Both the position numbers and the translations under genes were made by a program. DNA of 64,000 nucleotides, taken from Sipunculus nudus. Taxonomy: Eukaryota; Annelida; Sipuncula; Golfingiida; Sipunculidae. Below the pieces are notes generated by a model. That model searched no databases. It was not told the DNA's origin and saw only the letters and a program-made list of their open reading frames with translations. Location: positions 42,868,659 through 42,932,658 of the forward strand of contig CM049313.1 of NCBI GenBank assembly GCA_026874595.1, given 5' to 3'. Each line of letters begins with the position of its first letter. The first letter of the stretch is position 1. This document shows positions 10,401 to 23,983 of the stretch, piece by piece.

Positions 10401-13400
10401 GTCAATTCGTGCTATCCATATAATGAATTCATTGATTGAGAAATGTAAAAAATGAATATGCCTAAAAACCAAAGTGGACCATCCAAATCGAAATTTTACA
10501 ACTCGTGGTAAATATTGTAAAGAAAGGGTCTCCTTGAATTTATTCAAACTTCATTTTTATGATCCAGTGCAAAATTTTGAAAAGCTGAAAGTAAACTCTG
10601 AAGAAATATTTGCAAACTCATTTGAAATAACTTAAAAAGCACAAACATACAAAAACACAAGCCTAAAGAATCATGTCCCTCAATTGATCAGCATAAACTG
10701 ATCGTATAAATCCAAACCCCTCTGGGAGAGGGACAAAAATGACGATGATGTGCAGAACGGAAGAATTATGTTAAAGGAAAATTAAAAATATTTCGAAAAA
10801 TTACAGAGATGTTCTTGATAGTTCAGGATATTGTTAAAGATAAAATCCAATTGACATTTATCATTGTATGGTGTAAAAAATGTGGATAAAGGTGCTGATG
10901 ATATATTTATCACTCTCCAAACCAGCTTTTCGCCTGGCACAAATTGTTATTTGTTGTTATTTAATCAGGTTTGTATCCAAATCATGATAATAATGAAACA
11001 AAAATCCAGGTTAAACCACAGACCTGCTGCCATAGATGAATCTATCCAAGATCAAGGTTTATTTGATCAGATCATTAGCTTTCAATGATTTTGTACTAAA
11101 TATGATGATGCAATGTATTTCTTAAAGCAGGCTTGTAAAATTTATGACGAGAATACTTGTTTAAATGCGGTCCATTATTTCTAATATAGAAAGCATGGCA
11201 AAATATTTATTAAACAACCCTAGGTAAAAAGAAAGGCGTGACTTCCAGCGTGTTTCATATCATGTTTCTATACTTTGAACCCATAGAATATAAATCCTGT
11301 TGCCTGTGTTCTTTCAATAAGAATCAATTAACATCTGATTGGAGGTTTGACAGGAATAATCTTGGTCTGGTAGATACGATTTGTGCCCTGCCGATAATTT
11401 GTATTTATACACTAATAGATGATACCAAACTACTGTTTTCATATGACTGGCTCCTGCAGCGAACGAGGAGGTTATGTTTTCAGCTCGGTATGATTTTTGC
11501 TTGCTAGGATATTGGAGTCGGTCGGCCTATGGTTCATTTGACTCAATTTCGTTTGTACGTTTCTGTCTTTTTGTTTTGTCTGTTTGTTTATTTGTACACA
11601 CTCAACATATCACACGTTTGATATTAATCAAATGTAAATATCAGTTAACCCTCGAAGCCGATTATTTTCAAGCAGGTTCATCAGGGATGTATATCACTGA
11701 AAGCTCGCACTAGGTTAGCACTGGGCTTCTGTTCCTCAAATTAGTAGCTTCATCATCAAGACCATTCATAAAACAGATTGAAATGACATTCACGAAACTT
11801 TGTGGATTGCCAGGCATGAAGTATTTAAAATAAAATCATTGAATATTGGTACAAAAAGCGCATTACGGATCCAGTGGGCAGTTTTGCATTGGAAGAGGGT
11901 TTATGTATTAATTTCTGCCCTCTAGTTAAAGGATTTAAACATCTGTTACATTTTCTAAAACTAGTTCTTTATTGAACTGGAGTCGATGTGCACATCTATT
12001 TGACTAATACTAATAAGTAATATATATTTGGAGATAAATTATGTGTCCATACATACTGTATCATGATAGAGAGATAAGCCCTACATTAATATACGACATT
12101 TTATTGAATTTACATACACCTGGCTGCAGTAAAATATTATCTATAACATCTCAATGGAATTCTATGTTGTCTTCAAGTATAAAGACATCCCAAGATGACT
12201 TTTATGTATTTTCTGAATCGGTCCTGAGTTGAAAATAGGACAAGTCTAAAAACACAGCAAAAACGGTTTTCGTTATTACTCAATTAGCTCCCACATCAAT
12301 TACCCAACCAAATAAATGTACATAATTAATCAATTGGTTTCCTCATTCTATTCGAGGGAATTTATTTGGCAATACTTAGAGGGTAATTTTAAGAAAGTAC
12401 GTTGAATGTTAAGTAAGTTAGGGACATTTAAGTGACACCACTCCCTTATATGTGGCAATTCGGATGTTTCTTCCTGTGCTTAAACATGCCAAACTACAGA
12501 AGCGATTCACCAAAAACGCTCTTAATTTTGATACTGGCATAAGGCAGACTTAAACTAGATACCCATACGAACATTTTCATACCAGTAATCCTTTGTATAT
12601 ATTTTGGTTCCACTATCTCCTTAAATTTGGCCCTTTTCAAAGGTCCCCTACAGTCATGTAAGAGACACTATAAACAGTTTAAACATGAACCACGTTCTAG
12701 TTTTTCTCATCCATTGGTAGGTTTTAGCACTTCTCCGCTCAGGTATAGTTGTATTTAAATCAATTTAAAAGGGAAACTGATCTTGGTAGAGTGATTCTGA
12801 TTTGTTGATTATTTTTTTATGCTTACAATGTAAGAGGTTCCGTATAAATATATTTTTAAGTTAAGTTCTACGTTGTCTGCCGTTTCCTGTTTTAGCGATC
12901 ATTTTCATGAATAAGGGCGTAGGGGTACAAAAGGCATTGCTAAATATCTGTCTTTCACCTCAGCAACTAATGTATGAAACTAAAAAAAAGAGGAATAATC
13001 AAATAAAATCTTTATGCTTTAAAAAGGTCTTTGTGTAAAAGCATACAGAAACTGTGTTCACTTATGTGAAATTTGGTTATATTTTGGTTCTTGTAAGCTA
13101 TAATTGTTCACATATAAGAATGGTGTATTTTTTTAAATCAATTTTGTGTGTCTTATTATGTTTGTGCATATAAATACCTACATTTTGAAATATAACTTGC
13201 TGTTTTAGTTCATAAGGGGGCTGAGAGAGCTAAATTAGGCTAATCACACAAAAATATATACAGCTCCTACAAAAAAATGCTCCTTGCATTGTTGTGCAAG
13301 AATGTCCTTATTGCCAACATTGGTTTTCTGATTTCCAAGATGTCTACCTCTTAGAAAAATAAAGTGACAATTTTATATCAGCCCGAGCAATTTTTTTTTT

Positions 13401-14235
13401 AATTTACTTGCTTTGGCCCCTGACTATTAGTTAGAGTGTTAACCACCGCAAAATATTTGCATTTGCTGAAGCTGAATGTTTAAAAACACATCATGTATAC
13501 ATAGAGGAGACCCTATCCAGGGGCATCAATTCATATTAACTGTCTCACACTGTTACAAGTTTTCTTTTTTAACTCAATGAAAGTGATAATTTGTGGAAAA
13601 TTCATAGTTAAATACAGGCAAATGGAGGCAGATACATTGCTGGATTATGAGGCTCATATATAAAATGCCATGTGCACTGGCAGAGGGTGGGTATAAGAAT
13701 TTGTTATGGGAGACGTTCATCACTCCGTTCCCTCTTACGAAAGATCTAATACTCTAAAAGGTAACTACATAACTTAAGGTAAAATGTATCCTTAAATTTG
13801 TTTTAAAAAATGAAAGAAAAATGAAAAAAATGGCTGTAAAATGGTTATTTAACGATGCAGGATAACAGAATAAATAAGTCAGTTTACAAAGTTAAATTCA
13901 CCTGACCTCATTTTGCACGAGAAATATATCCTTATGAATCATTAAAAAAACATTACAGACATGAATGTATGCATTACAAATACGGTATTTTAACTAATAA
14001 TTGTATTCATATCAGTAAGAGTAACAGGTAAGTTGATTTTCAATTGATTAACACGTGAATAACACGTGAATGACCCTGGGATTTCCATCCCAAAATGATA
14101 CAGGAAATATAAAATGATTTTACCATCTTTGTCTACAATTGCTATGCTTTATTAAGATTGTAAGTAAAGAAAGAAGCTGAAATATTCAATAGAGAGAAAA
14201 AACTAAAGTAAAAGGAGCTTTTAAAGTACAATCGA

Positions 14236-14238
<3 letters not shown>

Positions 14239-14284
<46 letters not shown>
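14239..14284. repeat. (AT)n microsatellite
   Basis: Pure AT run; translated frames through it give Tyr-Ile repeats and are not genes. Confidence 0.97.
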
Positions 14285-14286
<2 letters not shown>

Positions 14287-14705
14287 GCATATGATATATA
14301 CGCAAGGACAGTGACTCCATACAATTATAGCACGTTCGTATGGAGGGTTAAATTCCGTTTCAGCAAAGGTTTTTGAACTCCTGTCTGAAATGAGCTCGTA
14401 TTACCTGACTAAAACTCTGTGTGTGGGTATTTCTCTCTACTGAAATACGAATTGTGGGATATAATGGCATTTGCGCTGATGGAAACTTGTTTAAATTAGA
14501 AAGTATTTTTTTTGTTCTACCATCCGTAATATGTAATATTAATAACTTTATTCTTTCTGTTCCCTATATTTTCAAAATTGGAAAACTATAGATAAAAATT
14601 TTCTTTTCGCCCAGATGTGTTAAAAGATTATCTGTGTTAGAAAAGAAAAGGCAGTCAGATTAAAGTTCAATGAAGTTCGTTCTTGTATCGGCGATCACCC
14701 TTTAA

Positions 14706-14707
<2 letters not shown>

Positions 14708-14757
<50 letters not shown>
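14708..14757. repeat. (AT)n microsatellite beside an inverted-repeat element
   Basis: Pure AT run that ends exactly where the 129-bp inverted-repeat element begins. Confidence 0.97.
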
Positions 14758-14760
<3 letters not shown>

Positions 14761-14884
14761 GTATCATAAACAGTTAGTTTTACTAACTCTGAAGAGTACC
14801 TGAAGTGTGAGCCGGCTAGTCAGCTGTACTCATGAAACAGTTCTGTAGTACATGAAGTAAAACTAACTGTTTATGATACATTAT
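14756..14884. mobile_element. 129-bp element with perfect 29-bp inverted ends
   Basis: Positions 14756-14784 and 14856-14884 are exact inverted copies of a 29-base arm (it includes GTATCATAAACAGTTAGTTT). They enclose 71 bp containing AGAGTACCTGAAGTGTGAGC and TGTACTCATGAAACAGTTCT. The left arm abuts a pure (AT)n run. It could be a MITE or a hairpin RNA source; perfect arms point to recent insertion or pairing constraint. Confidence 0.75.
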
Positions 14885-14951
14885 TAATGCTCCCCTGCAT
14901 GGTCGAGCACTTTTACTATGATGTATTGAAATTCTTTGTGTATTACTTTGA

Positions 14952-15009
14952 TATTATATATATATATAGAGAGAGAGAGAGAATGAGAGAGAGAGAGAGA
15001 GAGAGAGAT
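14952..15009. repeat. (AT)n(GA)n compound microsatellite
   Basis: Short AT run passing directly into GA repeats, about 30 bp from the signal-peptide exon donor of gene A (intron side). Confidence 0.95.
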
Positions 15010-15040
15010 TATTTATAGATAAGAAATATGTTTCCCTTAC

Positions 15041-15188
15041 CTGTAAAATTGATTCCATTGTCTCTCAAAGTTTGACGGCCCTGACAGAACCACAGAATAG
15101 TAAGGATTATAAAAACGTCCTTAAATACGGTCCCACTCGCATTGTCGATGCGTCGTATCACGTGACTGAAAGCCACTACTTTCGCCAT
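15041..15188 (-). CDS. Gene A, first coding exon: signal peptide
   Basis: This exon starts at an ATG whose frame has an in-frame TAA nine codons upstream and a good start context (GAG ATG G). It encodes 49 residues plus one base. A charged N-terminal stretch is followed by a hydrophobic core (residues about 26-37, VFIILTILWFCQ) and a plausible cleavage after CQG. A sequon (NFT) lies near the end. The exon closes with ACAG|GTAAGG in phase 1. Joined to the next phase-1 exon (4295-4471) it reads on smoothly into CTLD1. The intron would be about 10.6 kb and repeat-filled. The signal peptide and phase fit an extracellular receptor; the link to the distant exons is inferred and needs a transcript. 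It could instead belong to another secreted protein. Confidence 0.58.
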
Positions 15189-15780
15189 CTCAAGTATTTC
15201 TTTAATTCTAGTTTAAAGAGGATCAAACACTCTCTCACTCTCCTGTGAAAAATCAACTTCCTTGTTCCACTTTGAGATTATGTAGCTAACTAGATAACTG
15301 AAGTACCATACTTATCATAAAAAAAAGTAAATATAGTTTTCATTTTTTCCCCATGCGGGTATATACACTTGATATTATCTGTTGACTATCAGCTGGCCTT
15401 TGACATAAAACCATGCACTGTCATACAGTTATATATGCATATATGTGATTGATATACGTCTGCTTGCCATGTTCCTATTTGAGAACTTTCAGGTTTTCTC
15501 ATGGGTATGGATTACAGGTTATGACATATCACAACAGATAATTCTGTAAGTTTGTTGATATAATCAGTGGTATCATACGTTTGCTATTGCGTGTAGATTC
15601 AGATAATATCGTGGGCTTAAAATTTCCTGGTTTTTGTACAAAACGCATATCGTGGGGTATTTGAATTCGTGGAAAGACAAAGAAAACTTTAGGAAATTAT
15701 GTTTATTATTACCTCCATGTGCGCAAGGAAAACGAGCCCGATGTACACAGGTGGTTCGGCCTTGATGCTTATTAGTGGGT

Positions 15781-18700
15781 GGGTTAAGTGCATAAAATAG
15801 GCTGTTGACTTCATTTCATGATGCAAAGGTCCCCTTTAGCATAAAAGTACCTTAGGGTCATAGGAATAAATTTATCCAAAGACACAAGTTAGATCTCCCT
15901 TAGTATGTGAAATATATGCAAATTATTCAAAATGGCCACCGAAAATACACCAAACCCCATATGCTTGCTGCTGTTACAGCTATAATGACAATTTTTGTGT
16001 CGAAATATACATTTTCGTGGTCAAGGAATCCAATGAAATAGGTTTTAAGATTGAGAAAACAACGGTTTTCTCTTAACTATGAAAATCTGGGGTAAAACAG
16101 GCACATTTCATTAAATGTCATTGTTTTTCTTCCATCATGGTAACCTTAGACACTTCTTTAAGTTCTTACCTATGTGCTTGGCATTGGGAGGTATTAAACA
16201 GTTTGAACAGACCCCGTAGACGCGGCCCACTTAACACGATCCTCAATCGACATACATAGTGCATAAATCCACAGCAAATTTAATGCATTAACTAGAGAGT
16301 TACTGGTTCGTGGCACTTATACTAAATCTGATTTTAGGCAGTAAAATAAGGCTATACGGTTAGCACTGATATACGGTTTGTTCTTTTTTTCAGAAATACC
16401 CGAGTGAAATATCCACATTTTTGGCCTTGCATCAATAATTCCACACATGGTTCTGTAAGTCGACACACATCGCTCTATATAAAACCAGCAAAATACATAA
16501 GGTCTTGGTAGCGGCTTTTCCGCATATACTGCCAGTCCATGTAATACATTGTCTGGGTAATATGGCATAAAATGACCTTTCTAGAAAGTACAGCATGCAT
16601 GAGATATATATAAAACCAGAGTACCAGTACACACAGGAATGGGCAGACATTCCTGTAGCAGAACACAATAAAGTTGCCAATTGTGGTTCCTTCCCAGAAT
16701 CTAACATTTTGATTCGACAGAATATATTGCTTGAAATACATCTTATCTATCTTATGATCTATCTCATGATGGCCAACCCATATAGTATATGATCAATGCT
16801 GAAAGCAAAAAAGCCATCAGCCCTTGATCATTTGTCAATGATTCTCCAAATTTAGGTAATCTGTGATGAACTTATTTAGCAACTCCTATTCAGTCATGTC
16901 GCACCAGCAGCTTCTGTTACTATGTATAACCCTTTCAGGCATGGGCAACGTTGATAAACAGCAGCAGCACCCGTCATGTTATTCGTCTCTGACCTCTTCA
17001 GCGAATTCTCTCACATTTCCAATCAAACAAATAATCTGCCTTTTTTTCAGAAAAAAATAATCTTGCTAATTAGTTAAATAAAATGTGTATGTTATACTTT
17101 TACAGTTGGTCAACACTAACATGAAAAGCGGCTCATATTGCTTTGACGTCAGCAAGACATGCCACAAATATCACTTAAAAGGCGAAGGGCCTATAACATA
17201 AACAATACTGGACATTTTATTTAACCTATGAAGCAAGATATAGGTTTTCTTTAATTTATGCTGTGGTGCCACCATGTGATAATTCCTATGCACACAATTC
17301 ATTAGTTTTTATTGAAGTGCAATGCTCCTAAGTTATTCAGGGTCACCTGCTGATATTCTGCATATAAATTTGGCAAGTAGGGCCATACCAGGTCAATTTT
17401 GGGTTTTTAGGGAGTTTTCTTAGATTGTAATAAATGTTGTGCTTACTTGTTTGAACTTCAACAGATATCAGGTGGCTATTAAGTTTATTATAAATATAAA
17501 TAAACACCAAAGTCCAGGAATCACTCCAATCTAAAAGATAGATGTTTGAGGATTTGGCTTCAGAAGTATACACACATTCTCAAATGCAGTTTGACTAGGT
17601 CTGTAAACAAGCAATGTTTGGCCAAGTTTATCAATTTGTGACTGTCCTGTGACAACTCTGATAGTAGTACTGACTTTCTGAGCATAAGGAACTTTGACTA
17701 ATGTGATTCGTGCAATGGACTTCACTATCCAGAATGCTAGATTTTGTGAAATAGGTGCTTCCATTTTTATCAAATGCACATCTTAAATAGATTACGTGAT
17801 GATTATATCGCACAAGACCTGAAAGTTGTACATTGAAGCTCAAGCAGACGATGATCTTTTGTTGGCAATAAAGAAATTCTCATGTCCACTTTGTACGGCT
17901 GCCAATACCTCTGTGTACTCCGTCTGTGACAGAGTGAAACCTATGAAAGCCGTGCAAAACGTATGGCTTAATGGGTATTAAAGAGATATTGTATTCCAGA
18001 ACATGGCAGTAAATTCGGAAACTTACGGAAGCAAGACTATGGAAGTGTGTTCTTACGTTCAATTAAATTATATCTGATCATAATTATAAGCATAATTATA
18101 TTATTCGAATAGCATACAGCTTAATTATTTCTCCACGTAATACAAATATGTTTATCACTTTGTAGTGTTTTTTTGCTCTGTATGCAGTGGATCGCACACA
18201 ACGGGTACATAAACACTGCTATTAAATGCTCCCCTGTCTATATAAGGATAATATACAAGAACTTATAATGGAATATAATACAATACCAATCAAAGATATT
18301 AAAAGTTTTCATGATGATACTAAAATTTATTGAAATTTGCATACTTTCCCCATAATTTCAAGGTAGGATGAATACTATTACTTTATTACTTCAACAATCA
18401 TATCATCCACAATAAAACATAACACATCTAATTCCTTCAGTTACCTGACGTTACTTGTAAAAATAAAAATACGAACACAGTTTTTAGGATACGTGTATTT
18501 CCCTATAAAACCCAATAACTAACCGGTGAAGCATAAAAACCAAGAGTGTCAATGACTAATGGTTTTTGTGCATTTGGCATTGATCATGTACTATTAAGGG
18601 TTGACCATCATGAGATGTGTCTCAAACAAAATATTCTGTTGAATCAAAATGTTAGATACTGGGAGAAACTACAGTTGGCAACATTATTGAGTTTTGTTAC

Positions 18701-19549
18701 AGGAATGTCTTCCCATTCCTGTGTACTGGTTTTTGTGAAGTAAATCCCATGCATGTTGTGTGGTCCAGAAGGGTCAGTTTATGCCGTATTACCCAGATAG
18801 TGTATATAAATGAAATAACAGTATATGCGGAAAAACCACAACTCAGGCCTTATGTATATTTGCTAGTAATAGAGCATCGTGTGTGGGTTTATTGAACAGT
18901 GTGTATATATTGACGCAAGACCAAAAATGTGGGTATTTCATTTGGTGATTCTTAAAAAAAGAAAAAAAACTGTATATCTGTCCATGTAATACCATGGTCT
19001 TGCTATACTGCCTAAACTCAGATTAAGTAAGTGCCACGTACAAGTAATTCTCTAGTTAATGCATTATATTTGCTGTGGTTTCATGCTCTATGTATGTCGA
19101 CCGAGGATTGAGTTGAGTTAGACGCGTCTTCATGGTCTATTCACACCTGTTTAATACCTCTCAAATGCCAAGGACATAGATAAGAAGTGTCTCAGGTTAC
19201 CATGATGGAAGAATATCATTAATATTTTATGAAATGTGCCCATTTTACCCCAGATTTTCATGTTAAGGAGAAAACTATTGTTTTCTCAATCTGGAAACCT
19301 ATTTTATTGGATTCCTTGACCACGGAAATGTACATTCTGACACAACATTTGTGATTATAGCTGTAACAGCAGCAAGCATATGGGGTTTGGAGTATTTTCG
19401 GCGGCCATTTTGAATAATTTGCATATATTTCACATACTAAGGGAGATCTAACTTGTGTCTTTAGATAAATTTTTTCCTATGACCCTAAGGTACTTTTATG
19501 CCAAAGGGGACCTTTGCATCATGAAATGAAGTCAAAAGTCACTTAACCC
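15781..19549. mobile_element. 3.8-kb element with ~1-kb inverted arms
   Basis: The arm at about 15781-16850 recurs in inverse orientation at about 18540-19549. Shared stretches include TTCATTTCATGATGCAAAGG, GGAGATCTAACTTGTGTCTT, GCCATTTTGAATAATTTGCA and CAGGAATGTCTTCCCATTCC/GGGCAGACATTCCTG, with scattered mismatches and small indels. Both outer ends read GGGTTAAGTG, so a TTAA sits at each terminus. The ~1.7-kb centre (16850-18540) is AT-rich with no gene I recognise; a weak minus-strand frame lies at 17531-17779. It may be a foldback-type DNA transposon or a diverged palindromic duplication. Confidence 0.75.
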
Positions 19550-20400
19550 TATATCACAAGGTGCGCCTGTACCGCGGTCAATCGGGACAGTGTTGAACAA
19601 ACATGCTCCGCCCGACCCTAGACTAACAAAGAATTAATCAGCCGTGACCGACACATGCCGGGCGATACATCGGCTGTTAGTTGTAACACCCGATACATCG
19701 ACTATCAGTTATAACACCCGATCAAACCACGTTCACAGTAAAACATAAACCATCACTTGACCGGAGGAAAAATGAAACGGGACCGTCCACATGAAGGTTT
19801 TTCACTTTTTTAACCTAGGCGGTAGTCGCATGTGGCGCCTGTAAATCCCTGACGGGGCGGTGAGACGACACACGGTTCGTTCGTCATTCATCATGTCAGC
19901 TATATTTGGAGATTATAAAGAAATAATTTGCCTAATAGTATTCTGTGGCGCTTACTTACGCTAACATATATGTATTGTACAACTATCGGCAATATTCGGA
20001 AGAATTACCGCCTGCATGTATTATTAATGGCTCACTTGTATGCATGCAACTGTGATCATTATTCGGAATAAGTGCGGTTATTGGGGTTAATGCAAATGAG
20101 TTTACACCGCCCTTGTCTTTAGGCCAATAGGTAGCGTAAGTCTCGTTTAATCTCTATTGAAAGAAGGATGAAAAGCCCGGTTCCGAAAAAGCCGTGCCTC
20201 GGTAGCTGTGGTTACGAACATTGGAACTTGTGAACCGTTCTTGGCGTGTCAGAACTACCGCTTTGCGCGACAGAAATGTGGTATTGTTCTTGAATTTTCA
20301 CCCGAAATGTTAATAAGAGGGAATGTGGGGATACGTTTTCAGTTAAAATTATACTTTGATATTGTTATATTGTAAAGATATCAGGGGGTCGTGTTTGTAC
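19550..20400. other. CpG-richer stretch with octamer and local 28-bp repeat
   Basis: Base composition rises in G, C and CpG compared with both flanks. It contains a direct repeat (CCCGATACATCGGCTGTTAG and CCCGATACATCGACTATCAG) near 19680-19720 and an ATGCAAAT octamer at 20090-20097. No coding exon or RNA gene could be recognised. A promoter or a mobile-element end are both possible. Confidence 0.35.
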
Positions 20401-21459
20401 GCTATTAGGGGAAATAAATTTATTGACAAAAGAATATTTATACATCCCGTATTTTTATAGAAATTTACGAAAAGCAATTCAGTGCATTTAATAAATGTAT
20501 CAAAAACAATCATTAAATAGTAATGAACAATTTTTGTATCTTCATTGAAAATTCAGCCAGCGGTAACAATTATATATATAAAGTCGACCACCAGCTGCCG
20601 TTAAGATACCGTATATTCTCTGACCGTGTGATTTTTTTATCGTTGGAATCATGAATTTGTGGATTACTAGTATCTTGATCCACGGAAACCACGAAAATAA
20701 AATCCCAACTAATATTTCTGAATCTACAGTATATAGATAAATGGCTTCCTGTTTTTGCCGATATATTTGCTTCAACCAATTATCGGGGCACAATTGATTT
20801 AATCTATTTCATCACCGTATGGATCTCTTAGCCTTGATAAAGCACTACCTTGATATAAACACAGTATCTTGACTGCTCTGTGTCCATGCAGGTGCACCGC
20901 TAAAAACACTTCAACTTACCCCTTTTTCACGGTACCCTTTCCCCTTTAATCGAAAATCAGTTTTACAATTAACCTCTTGGGTAGACCGAACTTGATTGTA
21001 GGTTATCTAGCAATGTTCAGCTTACCTCCTCGCTGATTTAGTTAAAGATAAACTCAAGAAAATGCTTTATTAGTCATGATATATTATTTGAATAAAACAC
21101 GTGAAATATAAAAGATTTAGGGCTTGCATCAGCATCTGAAAAGTAAATTCGACATTACGAACTGCGTTGCCTCCGCCCATGCCCCGCCAGATGTAATCTT
21201 CATTCATCGAAGCAAATTGATATATGCCCCATCATGCCCCCTCCCATACACACACATGTACACACAAACATTTTGTCGCGTAAAATTATTAACACTGCAT
21301 TCATGGGCACGCTGTTTTACTTAATTTTTGACGTTTTTCCCAATATCAACCTTTCAACCAAATACGTTGGATGAAATAAATCTGTATTTGTTCAGATGCA
21401 AACTTAGAACTTAGAACATATACATATACACAAGACAGCAGGAATAACCTTATATAGGG

Positions 21460-21539
21460 GCGTAGCCGGGATATACGGAAGGAGGGGGTGTTCCTCTAGA
21501 GGGGCTGGGGAGGGAGGTACAGCATATCCGCTAGCCAAT

Positions 21540-21610
<71 letters not shown>

Positions 21611-21870
21611 CAGCCTACTTAAATATACTTAACCGTTTTAAGACTGAAAACAAGAAGAGGAAAAATTTGTTACCCGCATATGGAAGTATGCAGTTAAGTA
21701 AACATGACGGATGACTGACATTTTCATATTTTAAGATCCACTTTTATGCATTAATTTTCGTAGTAGCTAATACTTTCTGGAATTTTTCCCTCAATATAAC
21801 ATGTAAAGGCCGACGGATGGAGGGGGGCATGACCCCTGCGGGACTCCCCTGGATACACACCTGATGTATA
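21460..21870. repeat. Probable dispersed repeat carrying a (CA)n(TA)n insertion
   Basis: AGGGGCGTAGCCGGGATATA near 21461 and GGGGGCATGACCCCTGCGGG near 21822 are typical end motifs of high-copy repeats in marine invertebrates, from memory. Between them is a CA run then TA run (21541-21608). Family not assigned. Confidence 0.35.
21541..21608. repeat. (CA)n(TA)n compound microsatellite
   Basis: About 11 CA units followed by about 23 TA units. Confidence 0.97.
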
Positions 21871-23983
21871 CAATGTCAGATAAAGGAACGTGAAGTGGCT
21901 GCACTACGTGACCTTGGGAGGTCAAACCTTAATGACACGAGAAACAAAATATAGTTCTCTTTTGTATCCACCCATGCAGTGCAAGCAGAAAGTTGCTGAA
22001 AAATTAACACAAGTAACATTTGTTTGCAAAATGATAAAATTTAGAAGTTTAAAAGTACTGAACTGACGAAAACGTTAAAGAGAATATTCCTTGCCGTGTC
22101 TAGTGCAGCTGGATTTTATGTCAACAGCGCCTGCTATCATTTTTTTTTTTTGCCTTTCATTTCTTATTTCACTAAGCAACTGGGATAATAGAAATATTAA
22201 TATTAATTGAGTGCGTTCGGCTCAGCCCAGATGTATGCAAACACATACAACAAAACATCTGTCTGTTCCCGTCAAGGTTGCCAGGGATGATACGGATTTC
22301 AACAAAACCATGCTCTTTAATGTATTCTCTTTTTTCTGACTTTATTGACACATACGGGTTAACGTTACATACGACCTGCATGTATGATTCTTCAACCGTG
22401 CGTTATAAGTTTAGCACTTTGGATCCAATAGTAACAATACAGATGGAAGGTCACGTGATATGATGTTAACCACCCATGTTTAGCAAAAGGGAAGCATTGT
22501 GGAAATCGAAATATATTTAGAATTCGGTCCATTTATACAGCGTTAATGTAAGGAAAGTTGTGAATTCTTTCATCACAAAGTCATTTTGGACATATGCATC
22601 GATCATGTACCTACCGAGCAAAATTAAGGTGATTGAATTTAGAATTGAATTTAAGGTCATTGCAATTTAAAAAATACGTTTGGGGCTGAAATAACATCTG
22701 TCACTTTTTTAGGGTTTAATATATTCATTCTGCAGCTTTCCTGTTACACCAAACCAAACAAATATTTTATGTTCGATATGAGAAATATCACATGAAATAT
22801 GCTTATTTTATTTCATACTCTTACAGAGTTTATACATAAATTTGTTTGAATCTCTACTCCCAGAGGATAGACGCCCAAGCAAATCCAGAGATTCGCAAAG
22901 GGTAGGAGATTCTATTACAGGGTTAATAGTTGGCGAGTAAAATGAAAATTCAGTTCTCAAAGTTTGCATTTTATGTCTCTTATGTGGGATATTTTTACAT
23001 CTAAAAAATAAAGGACCCAATTAAGATGTATAGTAAATGCCCAAAACGTGTTTGCTAAAACTAAACCGTGTTTAGACTGTTTGTTTGAACACGTGACCTT
23101 GAACTAAAGACATACACAATAACAGGAATAAATATGATTTTGAGCAACGCCCAATCCCTTTATAAATTTCAGAAGGTTAATTACCAATATTTAACCCTCT
23201 GTGGTTTAATGTGTTTCCTCTTTCTAGAAAATTCATGAATAGATTAAAACCTACAAATAAAACTATGGACTCTTTTCAGTAGTTCTACAGAACAGAAGTA
23301 TACCCGGATTGAACGCCACCGGTGCCATAAAGTTAAATGGTGAAACCTGGATGGAATCTCAGAGATTCGGACCAGTGTCTTCACTATAGATTATGACGTC
23401 TAGAGTATTGATATATAACCTGAAATCCAGATGGCGTAAATGCCTCTTGGTGTAGAATAAGCATCGCAAAGATTTATGCATGGGTAAACACAACATTTTT
23501 GGATTAACAATTATTTCAATAAGCTCTCTGAGCTAGCTGTCTTTACTGGTTACTGACACGTGACTGGTCACATGATCCAAAGTCACATGATCTCTAATAA
23601 TTGTAATCCCACACAAACAAGCATTCACCCCCCCCCCCCCCCCGATATTCTTGTTTAATATTTAACCATTTACGGCCAGAAATGGTAATCCGACATTTAC
23701 AGTTGAATTCAGTGGGCCGACATTAAAGCTTCAATACAAGTTGCTGATTTGTGATATATTATGAGAGATACCACACCTCCTGTCACCCCTTTTTCCTTGA
23801 ACACCCTTGTGCTGGGTGTTCTCTGCAATCGGTAACTGTACCGGTCTTCAATAATCAGTTTAACGGTGTAGTACTGCATTATAATCACTTTCTGTAGTCT
23901 TCTGGTCTCCTTCTAAACCTTACTCCTCATGACTTACAAGTTACAAGTCTCACATATTATATTTACTGCGTTTATGAGGAATA

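Larger units (their letters stand above)
4472..15040. other. Putative 10.6-kb intron of gene A, repeat-filled
   Basis: I found no further CTLD exon in this stretch on the minus strand. It holds diverged tandem repeats (5.4-7.1 kb), an (AT)n run at 8.27 kb, a diverged repeat pair (8.65 and 9.05 kb), a relic ORF at 10.1-10.4 kb, two (AT)n runs at 14.2 and 14.7 kb, and a small inverted-repeat element at 14756-14884. The sequence from about 10.4 to 14.2 kb is AT-rich and shows nothing I can name. Calling it one intron depends on the signal-peptide exon being spliced to 4471. Confidence 0.45.

Noticed and set aside
16432-16741. Overlapping 80-90-codon frames in the left inverted arm
   Set aside because: The matching arm on the right carries shifts in these frames, so coding is not conserved between the copies.
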